A stretch of DNA of 49,410 bases from a virus. The position numbers and the translations under genes were made by a program. This document shows, one piece after another, positions 22,946 to 32,740 of the stretch (its first letter is position 1; each line of letters begins with the position of its first letter). The notes below the pieces were generated by a model. The model made no database searches and was not told where the DNA came from. It worked only from the letters and a program-made list of their open reading frames with translations. The DNA lies in the IMG/VR virus record IMGVR_UViG_3300050175_000017, positions 1 to 49,410 of that record. One strand, 5' to 3'.

Positions 22946-24309
22946 CCGCGACGCGCTTCGACTTCGCTGCGATCGAGGTCGACGACCTATACCTCGAAGA
23001 CTGGACGTCCTATCGGTTCGACTCGGACATCTTCACGCCCGCCGATGCGTTCTCGTTGTCGATCGGCATCGGCACGAGCAACTCGCAAACACTCAAGTCG
23101 AACTTGGCGCGGCTGCGCGACAAGCTGCGGCCTGGCGCAGAGATCAAGTTCTGGGTGGGCTACGGTAGCAAGCGCGCGCTTCAAGGCACCGGCATCGTCG
23201 ACTCACGAGAGATCACAAACGACGGTTCGGGAACGAGCTTCAGCATCGAGGGGCGAGACCGCGCCGCGCTGATGTTCTCCGCGGCAGACCTGTCGCTCTA
23301 CTCTGCCGACGACACGCTCGTCGACCTCTGCAAGCGCGCTACCGCAGAGTGGTCCATCGACGTGTTCGCAGACCCATCGTCAATGCGTGAGCTGCGCACG
23401 GGCGAGGCGAGCGCAGGTGCGAGCGCGCGGGCGCTGCGCAAGAAAGCCGCGGAGCTTGGCATCCCGGGCCGGCGCTATTCAAAGAACCTCGTCGACGCAG
23501 TCGCGAAAGGCACGCTCGACGCGAGCGACCTCGGCATCTCGCAGAGCGCGAAGGATCGATCGGGCGGAGGCATCACGCCGCTAGAGATCTACGCACTCAA
23601 GGTCAAGGATGCTCGCGTGCAGTCGGGCGAAACCGTGTGGGACTTCCTCGACCGACACGCGCGGCGTCTCGGCGTGCTCATGCGCATGAGCCCCGACGGC
23701 AATCTGAACTTGCTCGCTCTCGACTACGGGCAGGAGCCGGCCTACATGCTGCGGCGCACGCTCGACGCGAAGACGCGAGGCGCGCCCTCGTCGGGTCTCT
23801 CGCAGAATCAAAACAACATCCTCGCGGGCGGCGAGCGCTACGACACGTCGAGCCTTTACAAGCAGGTCGTGGTGCACTGCCGAGTGCGCGATCCCGAGGA
23901 TGGGCCGCTCTTTCTGAACAGTCCGAGCCCGACTGCGATCAAGCCAAAGGCCCGACCGCGCAAGCCGACGACGCGCATCGCACGCGACGCGGCCGACGAT
24001 GCGTTGCCGTTCGAGCGCACGCTGCGCGTGCAGGACGACAACATCCGAACCGCCGACGAGGCAGTGCGCCGCGCCTATCGCGAGCTTGCCAAGTCGCGAA
24101 TGGGCGCCCGCGTGCTCGACTACACCGTGCGCGGGCACGGCAGCGACGGGCTCGTGTTCGCGACCGACACCGTAGCGATCGTGCAGGACGACCTCGTCGG
24201 CGTGAACGGCCCCTACTACGTTGTATCGCGCTCGTTCATTCGAGACGAGAACGGCCCGCGCACGAGTCTAAAGCTCGTGCCGCTCGGCTCGATTGTGATC
24301 GGCGAGTGA
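22942..24309 (+). CDS. baseplate hub protein, Mu gpP / gp27-like
   Basis: 455 aa. An N-terminal beta domain (Phe-Asp-Ser-Asp then Phe-Trp-Val-Gly-Tyr-Gly) is followed by Glu-Gly-Arg-Asp-Arg-Ala-Ala-Leu-Met, Gly-Glu-Thr-Val-Trp-Asp-Phe-Leu ... Arg-x-Leu-Gly-Val-Leu-Met-Arg, and an Asp-Gly-Asn-Leu strand, the order seen in Mu gpP and P2 gpD-type hub proteins. A Pro/Lys-Arg-rich loop sits near residue 335. It caps the tube and holds the spike. ATGA overlap with the gpN-like gene. Confidence 0.82.
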   Translation: MTATRFDFAAIEVDDLYLEDWTSYRFDSDIFTPADAFSLSIGIGTSNSQTLKSNLARLRDKLRPGAEIKFWVGYGSKRALQGTGIVDSREITNDGSGTSFSIEGRDRAALMFSAADLSLYSADDTLVDLCKRATAEWSIDVFADPSSMRELRTGEASAGASARALRKKAAELGIPGRRYSKNLVDAVAKGTLDASDLGISQSAKDRSGGGITPLEIYALKVKDARVQSGETVWDFLDRHARRLGVLMRMSPDGNLNLLALDYGQEPAYMLRRTLDAKTRGAPSSGLSQNQNNILAGGERYDTSSLYKQVVVHCRVRDPEDGPLFLNSPSPTAIKPKARPRKPTTRIARDAADDALPFERTLRVQDDNIRTADEAVRRAYRELAKSRMGARVLDYTVRGHGSDGLVFATDTVAIVQDDLVGVNGPYYVVSRSFIRDENGPRTSLKLVPLGSIVIGE

Positions 24310-24313
24310 GACC

Positions 24314-24871
24314 ATGGCGCTAGATCGATTCATGGAGATGATCTCGGGCGTGCTTAGCTTCGCGCGCATCAAGTCGACGAGCGTCGAAGACGAGTCGAAG
24401 ACCGTGTTCGCGAAGGTCGAGGCGAACGAGGGCGAAGACACGACGCCCGACGACGAGTTCTTTGGTCACGCTGCCGTGCAGTATCGCCCGCCCGCGCCAT
24501 CGACCGAGGGCGAGTGCGAGGTCGTGTTCGCCCGCCTCGGCGACGAGAAAGTCGTGATCGCCTCGCGTGACAAGCGCTGGCAGGTCGAGCTTGCAGACGG
24601 CGAAGTCGTGTTGCGTGCGTTCGGCGCGAGCGCAGCTTACGTGCACTTGAAACCAGACGGTTCGCTCTCGATCAACGGCGGCGGGCTTATCGAGATGGAC
24701 TCGGGCGGCGACGTCACGATCAACGGCGTGACCATCACGGCAGCGGGCGACGTGTCTGCGCCTGGCGAGGTTACCGCGCAGGACGGATCGCCTGCGACCT
24801 CGGTCGGCCTAAGCACGCACCTGCACCCGACCGCAGTCGGCCCGACGTCGCCGCCAACCCCGGGCACCTGA
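24314..24871 (+). CDS. baseplate spike, Mu gp45-like
   Basis: 185 aa. A short helical start and an OB-like beta region are followed by a Gly/Asp-rich repeat section (residues about 110-160, short strands of a triple-stranded beta-helix). The tip has Ser-Thr-His169-Leu-His171-Pro, the HxH pair that binds an iron ion at the apex of Mu gp45 and P2 gpV, and a Pro/Thr/Gly-rich end. Trimers pierce the outer membrane. It lies directly after the hub gene, as in Mu. Confidence 0.85.
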   Translation: MALDRFMEMISGVLSFARIKSTSVEDESKTVFAKVEANEGEDTTPDDEFFGHAAVQYRPPAPSTEGECEVVFARLGDEKVVIASRDKRWQVELADGEVVLRAFGASAAYVHLKPDGSLSINGGGLIEMDSGGDVTINGVTITAAGDVSAPGEVTAQDGSPATSVGLSTHLHPTAVGPTSPPTPGT

Positions 24872-25311
24872 TGCCGCTCGCTTTCGGCACACTGCAGAGC
24901 GAACTAGAAACGCTCTTCGCCTCGCCGCCTGCGACGATCGCAGACTGCGCGCAAGGCTGGGCCGATGCCGTCGAGAGCTATGCGACCGGGATCATCCCTG
25001 CGTCGACGACGGTCACGAGCGCAGCGGCAACGCTCTCGACGGCGCTCGCAGCCGCGTTCGCGCTGCCCGCAGCGGCGCCCGCGATGGACACGGCGTTTAC
25101 CGCGTTCTCGGTCGCTGTCGGTGCCGGCATGGCCGGCTATACGCCGACGCCGCCCGTGGCTGCGCTCGGCATCCCGACCCTGATCGCGCCGCCGTACCCA
25201 ACGACGCACGCTGCGGCTGCGACCGAGTTCGCGACGTTGATCGACACCTGGATGCGCACTGGGTTCTCGACCCTGATCGCCGCGCCCTTTACCGTGGTGC
25301 CTTGGAGCTAG
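24871..25311 (+). CDS. hypothetical Ala-rich baseplate-region protein
   Basis: 146 aa, strongly Ala/Thr/Pro-rich with amphipathic helices and no charge clusters. It starts at a TGATG overlap with the spike gene and lies between the gp45- and gp46-like genes, a place empty in Mu. A role as a baseplate or spike accessory is inferred only from position. Confidence 0.55.
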   Translation: MPLAFGTLQSELETLFASPPATIADCAQGWADAVESYATGIIPASTTVTSAAATLSTALAAAFALPAAAPAMDTAFTAFSVAVGAGMAGYTPTPPVAALGIPTLIAPPYPTTHAAAATEFATLIDTWMRTGFSTLIAAPFTVVPWS

Positions 25312-25359
25312 CGAATAGCTGCAAGGCGTCGCGCGCAGACGCTCGGATAGGATGGCATC

Positions 25360-25728
25360 GTGACAGCCAAAGCACGCAGACGGCTCGACCCTGTAACCCG
25401 CGACTACGTCGTCGAGGCGGGCGGCGTCGCGAGCGACGTCGGAATCAACACGCAGATCTTGATCGCGCTCGGCATGAAGCGCGGCAGCTGCATCGTCTAC
25501 CCGACGCTCGGCTCGCGCCTTCACACGATAGGGCGCGCCGATTCCGCCGGGCTGCGCCTGGCGGAATTCTACGCGCGCGAGGCGCTGGAAAACATCCGAG
25601 CGCGGGTCAAGGATCTGTCGGTCGCGGCAACGCTCTCTCGGCGCAAGTCGAACGCGATCGACCTCGCCATCGACTACCGGCTCGGCAACGAGACGCAGCG
25701 CGTCGTGTATACGGCGGCGGCGGGATGA
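25360..25728 (+). CDS. baseplate wedge protein, Mu gp46 / P2 gpW (gp25-like)
   Basis: 122 aa from GTG 25360. Asp-Val-Gly-Ile then Pro-Thr-Leu-Gly-Ser-Arg-Leu, a helix with Ala-Arg-Glu-Ala-Leu and an Ile-Asp-Tyr-Arg-Leu strand fit the gp25-like family in size and order. These proteins join the baseplate wedges to sheath and tube. The gene precedes the gp47-like gene, as in Mu. Confidence 0.78.
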   Translation: MTAKARRRLDPVTRDYVVEAGGVASDVGINTQILIALGMKRGSCIVYPTLGSRLHTIGRADSAGLRLAEFYAREALENIRARVKDLSVAATLSRRKSNAIDLAIDYRLGNETQRVVYTAAAG

Positions 25729-25729
25729 C

Positions 25730-27589
25730 ATGCTGAATATCTATCCGATCGCGACGCTGCTACTCGAAGGCAAGCAGAAGCTGCGGAGCTTGCTCACGAG
25801 CGTCGGCACCGAGACGGGCAGCGACTTCGGTCTGATACTCGACGTCGCCGCGCGCATGCTGCAAGGCGCGCAGGTTGCGGCGGCGCATATCGTCGACCAA
25901 TCGCTAACCTCGACCGCCGACGCGTCGACGTTAGAGCGGCTGCAGGAGCTGCACGCCATCGACCTGCAGAAAGATGCGACGACGGCGCGCGGTCTCTTGA
26001 TCTTCGAGGGGCAGCTGCTCGGCGTGCCCGTGCCCGCCGATAGCGTGGTGCCTGCAGGTACAGAGATCACCTTCGCTGCGAGCGAGACGCCCGACGGCGT
26101 CGAGCGAACGTATACGCTTCTGCAAGACGTGACCTTCGGCAACGCCGTGCCATGGGTGACCGCGACGCTCGACCTCTCAGGCACGAACTCCTGGCGCGCG
26201 CGAATCTCGGGCGTCGCGCGCGGTCTCGTCGAGGCGGGCCAGTGCATCGCAGGCCCTGCGGCGATTCGCCGATGGGATCCTTACTCGGGCGTGGTCGAGT
26301 TTTACTCGTCGCCGCCGTGGTTCAATCCGTGGTCGGCTGTCCCGCCCTATCCCACCGTGAGCATGAGCGCGAGCGTCGGGCGCGTCGTCGAGGCAGAGTG
26401 CACGGTCGCAGGCAAGGTCGGCAATATGGGCGGCGTTGCATCGACCTCGGTTGACCTCGGCGTGGTGACCATCGCGCAGATGGGCGGCGGCGCAGACGAA
26501 GACCCTGCGATCGATCCCGAAGACGAGCGAAACCGACGCATGCTAGACGACGAGATCGCGAGCGGCGCAGGGCTCGGCAACATGCAGCACGTGCGCGAGC
26601 TTGTTCTCTCGTGCCCCGACATCGCGCTCGACGACGCGGTCGTGTATCGAGGGATTCGCGGCCCGAGCACGATCGACGTGGTCGCCATCGGAAAGAGCCA
26701 GCGCGTCGAGCTTGCCGGTGCGCCGCTCGTTCGCACGGAGCACGTCGACGGCTGGCTGAATGGTCGGCTCATCGGCGACGTGCAGGCGCGCCGCCTGCGC
26801 GACTACCTGCTAGGCGAGGGCGAGTACTCGGAGCGGCTCGTTTCGTTCTTCGACGACATCGAGGTGCACCAACTTGACTACGACCGCACCGGGCAGGACG
26901 CGGTGTTCGACCAATTCAAGTCCACGGACTGGGCGCGCAGCGTCTGCGACGTCGAGATCGTCGTCGAGCCGCAGTCGGGCTTCGGTGTCGACTCGGGCGC
27001 AGACATCAGCGACACGCACGACACCACGGCAGAGTACTCGAACGACAAGATCTACGCGCAGCCCGGGTTCGCGCTCGACGCGCGCATCGAGGTCGGGCAC
27101 CGCGTCGTGGTCGATGCGATGGATCCGCTCACGTCAGACTCGCGGCGCGGTTACGTGAGCTACGTGGGCACGGTGCAAAGCATCGCCGCAGACCGCAGCT
27201 TCGCGGCACTCGACATCGACACGACACCGGTCGCGCAGATCATGCGATGGCGAACGGCGGGCCCTCTCACGCAGCCGATCATCACTGCGGCATTCGACTA
27301 CTTCGACGACCTCGGGCCGGGGTCTTACCTCGTCGCGCCGAAGGATCCCGGCTACACGCGCTCGTTCCCGTGGACCCCGGCAATCAACATCGCGCCCGAC
27401 CCGGGCGTCTCGGTCGACCGGTGGCCGACCGAGGGTCGCGACTGGCGCAGCGGCTATCGGATCTCCGAACTCGTCGAACGCATCAAAGCGATCGAGGGCG
27501 TGCGGTCCGTTGCGATCGACGTCAACGACTTCGACCCGTTGCCGCTGCGGCGTCTGTGGTTCCGAGGTGTAACGGTGCGCTATGCCTGA
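25730..27589 (+). CDS. baseplate J-like protein 1 (Mu gp47-like)
   Basis: 619 aa, longer than typical gp47 (about 360). It has the N-terminal helices (Asp-Phe-Gly-Leu-Ile-Leu-Asp), Pro-Ala-Asp-Ser-Val-Val-Pro-Ala-Gly-Thr, Gly-Lys-Val-Gly-Asn-Met-Gly and the Asp-Glu-Arg-Asn-Arg-Arg-Met block of the J family. About 250 further residues follow, with extra beta domains. It builds the outer baseplate wedges. It overlaps the next J-like gene by 8 bases. Confidence 0.82.
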   Translation: MLNIYPIATLLLEGKQKLRSLLTSVGTETGSDFGLILDVAARMLQGAQVAAAHIVDQSLTSTADASTLERLQELHAIDLQKDATTARGLLIFEGQLLGVPVPADSVVPAGTEITFAASETPDGVERTYTLLQDVTFGNAVPWVTATLDLSGTNSWRARISGVARGLVEAGQCIAGPAAIRRWDPYSGVVEFYSSPPWFNPWSAVPPYPTVSMSASVGRVVEAECTVAGKVGNMGGVASTSVDLGVVTIAQMGGGADEDPAIDPEDERNRRMLDDEIASGAGLGNMQHVRELVLSCPDIALDDAVVYRGIRGPSTIDVVAIGKSQRVELAGAPLVRTEHVDGWLNGRLIGDVQARRLRDYLLGEGEYSERLVSFFDDIEVHQLDYDRTGQDAVFDQFKSTDWARSVCDVEIVVEPQSGFGVDSGADISDTHDTTAEYSNDKIYAQPGFALDARIEVGHRVVVDAMDPLTSDSRRGYVSYVGTVQSIAADRSFAALDIDTTPVAQIMRWRTAGPLTQPIITAAFDYFDDLGPGSYLVAPKDPGYTRSFPWTPAINIAPDPGVSVDRWPTEGRDWRSGYRISELVERIKAIEGVRSVAIDVNDFDPLPLRRLWFRGVTVRYA

Positions 27590-29186
27590 TTTTCCATCGT
27601 ACACGCGCGACGAGCTTGTCGTGCGCGCTCGCAACCTGATTCGCCTGCGACTGCCGAGCGCCGACCTCGACGACGGCACCGACTATGACGTATGGGCGCG
27701 CATGCTCGGCACGCTCGCGTTTGGCCTGCAGCGTCAAGGCTCGACGCTGCTGCGACTCATCGACCCGACGCGAGCGTTTGGCGCAGTGCTGCGCGAGTTC
27801 GCCGACTCGTTCGGCATCGGTCGCGAGCTTGCGACGAGCACGGGCGCGGTCGCAGCGACCGGCAAGGTGATGATCGTCTCGACGACGGGCACGCAGACGC
27901 AGCTCGCGGGCTCGGTTCTCGTGCACGCAGACGGCACCGAATACACGCTCGACGCCGACGCAGACACGAGCGCGACCGACACCGACACATTCAAAGCGGG
28001 ATGGCGCAGCACTCGGCAGCGCATCGTGCAGGGCAAGGCCTTGGTCGCAGACCCGTTCGGTCTGCAGTTGCCCGACGTCGTCTATGAACACGTGCCGACG
28101 GGCGAGCTTGTCGCGGTTCATGGGAACGTCGACAACGCCGACAACGAGATCGGCGAGCTTTACTTTCCGCTGGCAGTCGACCCGCAGTTCTTGGACGTGT
28201 TCGCGCAAGAGTTCTCGGTCGTCGCGGCAGTTACGTGCTCGACGCCCGGCACCATCGGGAACAAGGATCCCGGCGACGTGCTCACCATCGTGAGCCCGGC
28301 GGGCACCATCGTCGCGACTGCGCGTATCGCAGAGATGTCGGGCGGGCTCGAAGCGATGACCGAGGCAGAGCAGCAAGCGGGTTTTCGCGACCTGCTGCAA
28401 GAGCGGCTCTCGCCGATGCCGCTCGAAGAGATACGCGCGCTCGCGCTCGCCGCGCCAGGCATCACGAAGATCGTCGACGCGACCGTCTTCCCGTCGCTCG
28501 GCACGTACACGATCTATCCGTATCAAGAGGGCACGCCGTTCGTGACCGAGGAGCGCGCCGCCGAGGTCGCAGCCTACGTCGACGCGAGGATCGCGATACC
28601 CGAGCGCGTCGTCGGCGCTACGCTCACGTTTCGCACCGACCTTTACGAGGCGATCGAGGTGCGCGTGCAGGAGTCGTCGGCGCCCGACTGGCGGCTACCT
28701 GCGGGCGCTGCCTTCGATGTCGCAGCGGGCTCGACGACGACGCGCATCAATACCGTGCTCGACACGACCGACACAATCATGATCGGCGATCGGGTGATCG
28801 TCTCGGGCCGGTTCGCGGCGGGCACGCCTTCGCCGTACATCGTGCAGCGCGAGGTCGCGGCGACGAACGCGGCTTACATCGACTTGACCGAGGCGGTGCC
28901 CTCGCCGCCCGACGCAGCGGTCTCGTTCATTACGCCCGGCGGGCCGGCAGCGCAGCGCGTGATCGACGCGGTGCTCGAACACTACGACGAGCAGCGGGCC
29001 GACTCGTCGCTCGACGCGTACTCGTATCCCGAGCGCGCGAGCACGAGTCACACGCAAGGCATCATCGCGAAGGTGGGCGCAGTCGTCGACGTGCTCGACG
29101 TGGCGCTAAACGACGACGCGCAGGGCACCTCGACGTCGGGCGAGGTCGCGGTGTTCACGGCGATACAGATCAAGATGTGGAGCTAA
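27582..29186 (+). CDS. baseplate J-like protein 2
   Basis: 534 aa. A second gpJ-type protein: Asp-Gly-Thr-Asp-Tyr-Asp-Val-Trp, Gly-Ser-Val-Leu-Val-His-Ala-Asp-Gly-Thr-Glu-Tyr, Gly-Thr-Ile-Gly-Asn and Glu-Gln-Gln-Ala-Gly-Phe-Arg-Asp-Leu-Leu match the family order. It is not a close copy of the first. Two J-like wedge proteins in tandem recall contractile injection systems and some jumbo baseplates, which use two different wedge partners. Confidence 0.8.
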   Translation: MPDFPSYTRDELVVRARNLIRLRLPSADLDDGTDYDVWARMLGTLAFGLQRQGSTLLRLIDPTRAFGAVLREFADSFGIGRELATSTGAVAATGKVMIVSTTGTQTQLAGSVLVHADGTEYTLDADADTSATDTDTFKAGWRSTRQRIVQGKALVADPFGLQLPDVVYEHVPTGELVAVHGNVDNADNEIGELYFPLAVDPQFLDVFAQEFSVVAAVTCSTPGTIGNKDPGDVLTIVSPAGTIVATARIAEMSGGLEAMTEAEQQAGFRDLLQERLSPMPLEEIRALALAAPGITKIVDATVFPSLGTYTIYPYQEGTPFVTEERAAEVAAYVDARIAIPERVVGATLTFRTDLYEAIEVRVQESSAPDWRLPAGAAFDVAAGSTTTRINTVLDTTDTIMIGDRVIVSGRFAAGTPSPYIVQREVAATNAAYIDLTEAVPSPPDAAVSFITPGGPAAQRVIDAVLEHYDEQRADSSLDAYSYPERASTSHTQGIIAKVGAVVDVLDVALNDDAQGTSTSGEVAVFTAIQIKMWS

Positions 29187-29190
29187 TGCG

Positions 29191-31530
29191 ATGTCAGACT
29201 TCGGGCAGCTCGACGAACAAGGACAGCTCGACCTCTTGCGCAGTCTGCAGGGTGAGGGCGCATATACCGAAGAGACCGGCACGGCACGGGATGCCGAGTT
29301 GTCGGGCGTCGCGAGGATCGCGTACCTCGCAAGCGAGACGCTTGTCGCTGCGGCGCGAAACATGCTGCCGAGCAAGTCGGTCGAGCTGCTCGACGGCTAC
29401 GAGCTACTGCACGCAGCGCCCTCGAACGAGCAGCTTACAGACACGCAGCGTCAATCGCGACTGAAGGCGTTTCTGCGCGCGCTGCCGCGCTTGCTTGCGC
29501 ATCGCCTCGACAACGCGGCGGCGTCTCTGACCGGTGTCACTACGGGCACGACCGTCTCGCATGACGGCACGACCCAAACGGACGGCGGCGCGAGCGTTGT
29601 CGGTGCGTTCGGCGTGACTCGACTTGAGCCAAGCGCGACTGCGCAGGACGCGGTCGCGCTTGACACGATCATGCGTCGCGGCTCCGCGGCTCGCAGCATC
29701 GTCGGCGACACCGCGACGCGCGCGGCAGACTACTCGGGCGTGACGCCGATCGATCGCTCGATTCTCGAAGACGTGCCGGTCGGCGCCACGCACACGACAG
29801 CGCCCATCGTGCGCCCGTTCGATTACTACGTCGGCAGCACGGTTCGCCAGGCGCAGTGGCGCGAGCTGCAAGCGATGCTGTGTTGGAAAGCCGGCTACGG
29901 CGACCTCGTGCCGACGTACCTCGATCAGACCGACCAAGGCGGCACGCTTTACGAGCAGGGCTCGGTCGCAACTGCGGCGACGGTGTCGCTCGACACGGTC
30001 GACGATTGGTCGGAGCGCTGGCTGCAGGTCTGGGGCGTCGTGAGCGCGACCGACATCACGCCCGCGAGCTACGACCTCGCCTCGCTGCCCGACACTGATC
30101 TTGTGTGGACGTCGCTTTGTAAGACCGGCACAACGGGCGCGCCGTACACGCAGACGCTTACGACCCTGGCGGGCGGCAGCTCGCTGTGCACCGTGCAGGT
30201 CAACGGCAGCGGAGACCTCGAACTCTCGAACACGAGCGGCGCGACGCGTTACTACAGGCTGTTCGTTCGCGCGTCGCCGAAGTACTCGCTCACAGAAACG
30301 CCCGGCTCGGTCATTCGTTCGCCGTGGCTCGACTTGGAGTTCGCGACGAGCGCGACGATGTCGCAGCTATGGAAAGCCGCGACCATTCGAGACCAGACGC
30401 TCGCGAACGCAGCGGAGGGCGGGCAGCGTCGAGTGTTCAGCACGGGCACCCTCTCGAGGGTCGCGACCGACGAGACGCAGTTCGTCGTGCTCGACTCGTC
30501 TCTCGATTGGCGCGAGCGCGTGTTGCTCGTCGCGCCGTTGACCTCGGATAGCGCAAGCGCGAACCCATCGCCGCAGACGACGGGCGTCGACACGCGCGTC
30601 GGCACGAGCGAGAACAATGTGCCGCGCATGTTCAACACGTACACGGGCGCGGCAATCGGCTCGGCGACTGCGCAGCCCTATCAGCACGCCGACCGGTTCG
30701 CGGGCCCTAACGTTTGGTTGTTTGCCGACTCCGCGACGGGCGACCTCGTCGCCGAAATGAAGTCGACCGACAGCACCGACGCGCGCGCGTGCGCCATGTT
30801 TATGGTGCTCGCGAGCGAGCGCACCGACGGCGATGTCGAGCCCGTGCCGATCGATGGGGCGAGCTTGACTGCCTACGACTTGAACACGCTGCAGGACATC
30901 GGTTGTTGGGCGCAGGGCAAGCAGGGCAACGCACCGCGGCAGCTCGCAGCCGACGTGCCTGGCAGTGCGATCACTGCAGCGCCGCTCGGCGTCATCTCGG
31001 CGTCGGGCGGCATGCCCTATGCGCCAAGCGTGTTCGAGGTGCGCGAGCGCATCGGGCGCGCCGACGACGCGACCTTCGAGCAGCGGCAACCGGTGCGCTC
31101 GCAGCGCAAGATCGTCGGCTCGATACTCGTCGAAGACGGCGCGATAGAGCCCGTCGACGAGCTTGCGAATCTCTTCGACGAGGGCACAGAGCTATGGGAC
31201 GTGCGCGATCGGTTCGTGTGGATCGAGGCGCGCGCATCATTCACGACCGACATCAGGATCGGCGGCATCTCTGACAATAGCGCCGATAAGAAGTGCGCCC
31301 TGCTCTACACGGGCCCGCACGACACGGGGGACTTTGTGATGACCCTGGCGCCGGGTCTTACGATCTTTCTGAATTGGTCGCGCCTGCAGCTCGGCGCCGA
31401 GGGTATCTATTCCACGTTCTCTTTCGAGAACGTCTTCGGCTCTGATTATTACGTCAACTATGCGATCGAGTTGTCGGGCCACCTCGGCCTCGCCGATCGC
31501 AGGCTCTGGGGCGAGAACCCTGCGCCGTAG
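29191..31530 (+). CDS. baseplate/tail protein with gp48-like (DUF2313) start and long beta C-terminal region
   Basis: 779 aa. Residues about 45-110 (Leu-Leu-Asp-Gly-Tyr-Glu-Leu ... Thr-Gln-Arg-Gln-Ser-Arg-Leu-Lys-Ala-Phe) recall the DUF2313 / Mu gp48 baseplate protein that follows gpJ. The other ~650 residues are beta-rich with many Thr/Ser/Gly and no recognised catalytic motif. The whole could be the baseplate adaptor carrying its own receptor-binding or fibre-docking part. Confidence 0.6.
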   Translation: MSDFGQLDEQGQLDLLRSLQGEGAYTEETGTARDAELSGVARIAYLASETLVAAARNMLPSKSVELLDGYELLHAAPSNEQLTDTQRQSRLKAFLRALPRLLAHRLDNAAASLTGVTTGTTVSHDGTTQTDGGASVVGAFGVTRLEPSATAQDAVALDTIMRRGSAARSIVGDTATRAADYSGVTPIDRSILEDVPVGATHTTAPIVRPFDYYVGSTVRQAQWRELQAMLCWKAGYGDLVPTYLDQTDQGGTLYEQGSVATAATVSLDTVDDWSERWLQVWGVVSATDITPASYDLASLPDTDLVWTSLCKTGTTGAPYTQTLTTLAGGSSLCTVQVNGSGDLELSNTSGATRYYRLFVRASPKYSLTETPGSVIRSPWLDLEFATSATMSQLWKAATIRDQTLANAAEGGQRRVFSTGTLSRVATDETQFVVLDSSLDWRERVLLVAPLTSDSASANPSPQTTGVDTRVGTSENNVPRMFNTYTGAAIGSATAQPYQHADRFAGPNVWLFADSATGDLVAEMKSTDSTDARACAMFMVLASERTDGDVEPVPIDGASLTAYDLNTLQDIGCWAQGKQGNAPRQLAADVPGSAITAAPLGVISASGGMPYAPSVFEVRERIGRADDATFEQRQPVRSQRKIVGSILVEDGAIEPVDELANLFDEGTELWDVRDRFVWIEARASFTTDIRIGGISDNSADKKCALLYTGPHDTGDFVMTLAPGLTIFLNWSRLQLGAEGIYSTFSFENVFGSDYYVNYAIELSGHLGLADRRLWGENPAP

Positions 31531-31589
31531 CTACTCGGCACGCACGCCGCTCGTCGTCGCACACTTGAACCGTACCGAAGGATCACGAC

Positions 31590-31928
31590 ATGTCATCGCG
31601 CAGAGAACCCGAACTCGCTTACCGTGGTTCGATTTTCCGAACCGTGCCGAACGTCAGTGCGACGATCGCAGTGACCGGCGCATCCGCGACCGAGCCCGCT
31701 GCGACCGCGCTCGAACCCTACCAGGGTACGTATATTTGGATCGCGGCAGTCGGCGCAGACATCACGCTCAAGCGCGGCACGCACACGGTCGTTGTCGGCA
31801 TCGGGCTCACGATCAAAGATGGCGAGCGCGAGGAGTTCTACGTTTCGCCAGGCGACGATCACGCGCTGTCGCATATCGGCTCGGCAGCGGGCACGATCGT
31901 CGTGCTGTCTGATTCCGAGGCGGGATGA
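31590..31928 (+). CDS. small beta-rich tail protein
   Basis: 112 aa with alternating strands (Gly-Thr-Tyr-Ile-Trp-Ile-Ala, Gly-Ile-Gly-Leu-Thr-Ile), no signal or membrane part. A GGAT precedes the start. It lies within the fibre/adhesin block; stop and next start overlap (ATGA). Probably a virion or fibre accessory protein, inferred from position. Confidence 0.55.
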   Translation: MSSRREPELAYRGSIFRTVPNVSATIAVTGASATEPAATALEPYQGTYIWIAAVGADITLKRGTHTVVVGIGLTIKDGEREEFYVSPGDDHALSHIGSAAGTIVVLSDSEAG

Positions 31929-32740
31929 CCCGACGCGGCACACGGCGAGGCTTGCGGTCGCAGCGCAGACGCGGTGCGCCTGCATTCTCGCCGCTCGACA
32001 TTCCCGAGCTTGCGTACTGGTGGCGCGCAGATCTCGGCGTCACTGTGACCGGCTCGGGCGTCTCTGCGTGGACGTGCCAAAAGACGGGCGTCGATCTCGT
32101 GCAGGCAACCGACTCGAAGCGCCCGCCGTTGAATGCAAGCGTCGCCGCGCTGAACGGCAAGCCCGCGCTAGAGTTTCGCCAGGCATCATCGCAAGAGTTG
32201 CTCGCAGACAACGGCGCGACGGCGTGGCGGTTCCTGCACGACGGAACCGGCATGCGCGTCACGCTGCCGTGGGTGCAGCGCGAGACCGTCAACGGCAGTT
32301 TCGGGTATATGTGGTCGACGAGCGACAACCTTACCGGCAGCACCGGGTCGCTGCACTTCTACATCGATAACCCCGACTTTTCGATCATCGGTGCAACGCG
32401 AGGCAGCGCCCCGGTCTTGATCAATAGTCCGGTGCAAGTCCTGCCAGCCGGCACATATCGAGACACCTACCATGTTTCCGAGATGTCTTATTCGGAGAGC
32501 GCCTCGCCTCGATGGCGCAACATTCTAGACTTCGCCGATCTTGCGAGCGGCACGACTGCGAGCGCGCCCTCGTCTGGCGATCCTAACAGCGCATTCCGCC
32601 TCGGCGCGGGCACGCAGCTCGGGCCCACGGCTTTTCAGTGGGCCGACATGGACGTCCCCGAACTCATGATCTTTACTGACGTGCTCACGACCGAGCAAGA
32701 GACGACGCTGCAGGCTTACCTCGATGGGCGGTATACATGA
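31925..32740 (+). CDS. tail adhesin with concanavalin/LamG-like domain
   Basis: 271 aa. After an Arg-rich start (residues 1-20), Leu-Ala-Tyr-Trp-Trp-Arg-Ala-Asp-Leu-Gly-Val-Thr-Val-Thr-Gly-Ser begins a domain with Asn-Gly-Lys-Pro-Ala-Leu-Glu-Phe and ends Gln-Ala-Tyr-Leu-Asp-Gly-Arg-Tyr, typical of LamG/concanavalin-like jelly rolls in virion proteins. Likely binds host glycan. The same module reappears at 34640-35381 and in 35391-36116. Confidence 0.65.
   Translation: MTRRGTRRGLRSQRRRGAPAFSPLDIPELAYWWRADLGVTVTGSGVSAWTCQKTGVDLVQATDSKRPPLNASVAALNGKPALEFRQASSQELLADNGATAWRFLHDGTGMRVTLPWVQRETVNGSFGYMWSTSDNLTGSTGSLHFYIDNPDFSIIGATRGSAPVLINSPVQVLPAGTYRDTYHVSEMSYSESASPRWRNILDFADLASGTTASAPSSGDPNSAFRLGAGTQLGPTAFQWADMDVPELMIFTDVLTTEQETTLQAYLDGRYT

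Noticed and set aside
28235-29464. Long plus-strand open frame (409 aa) across the second J-like gene
   Set aside because: Very Arg/Ala-rich and out of frame with a well-supported baseplate protein; typical shadow.
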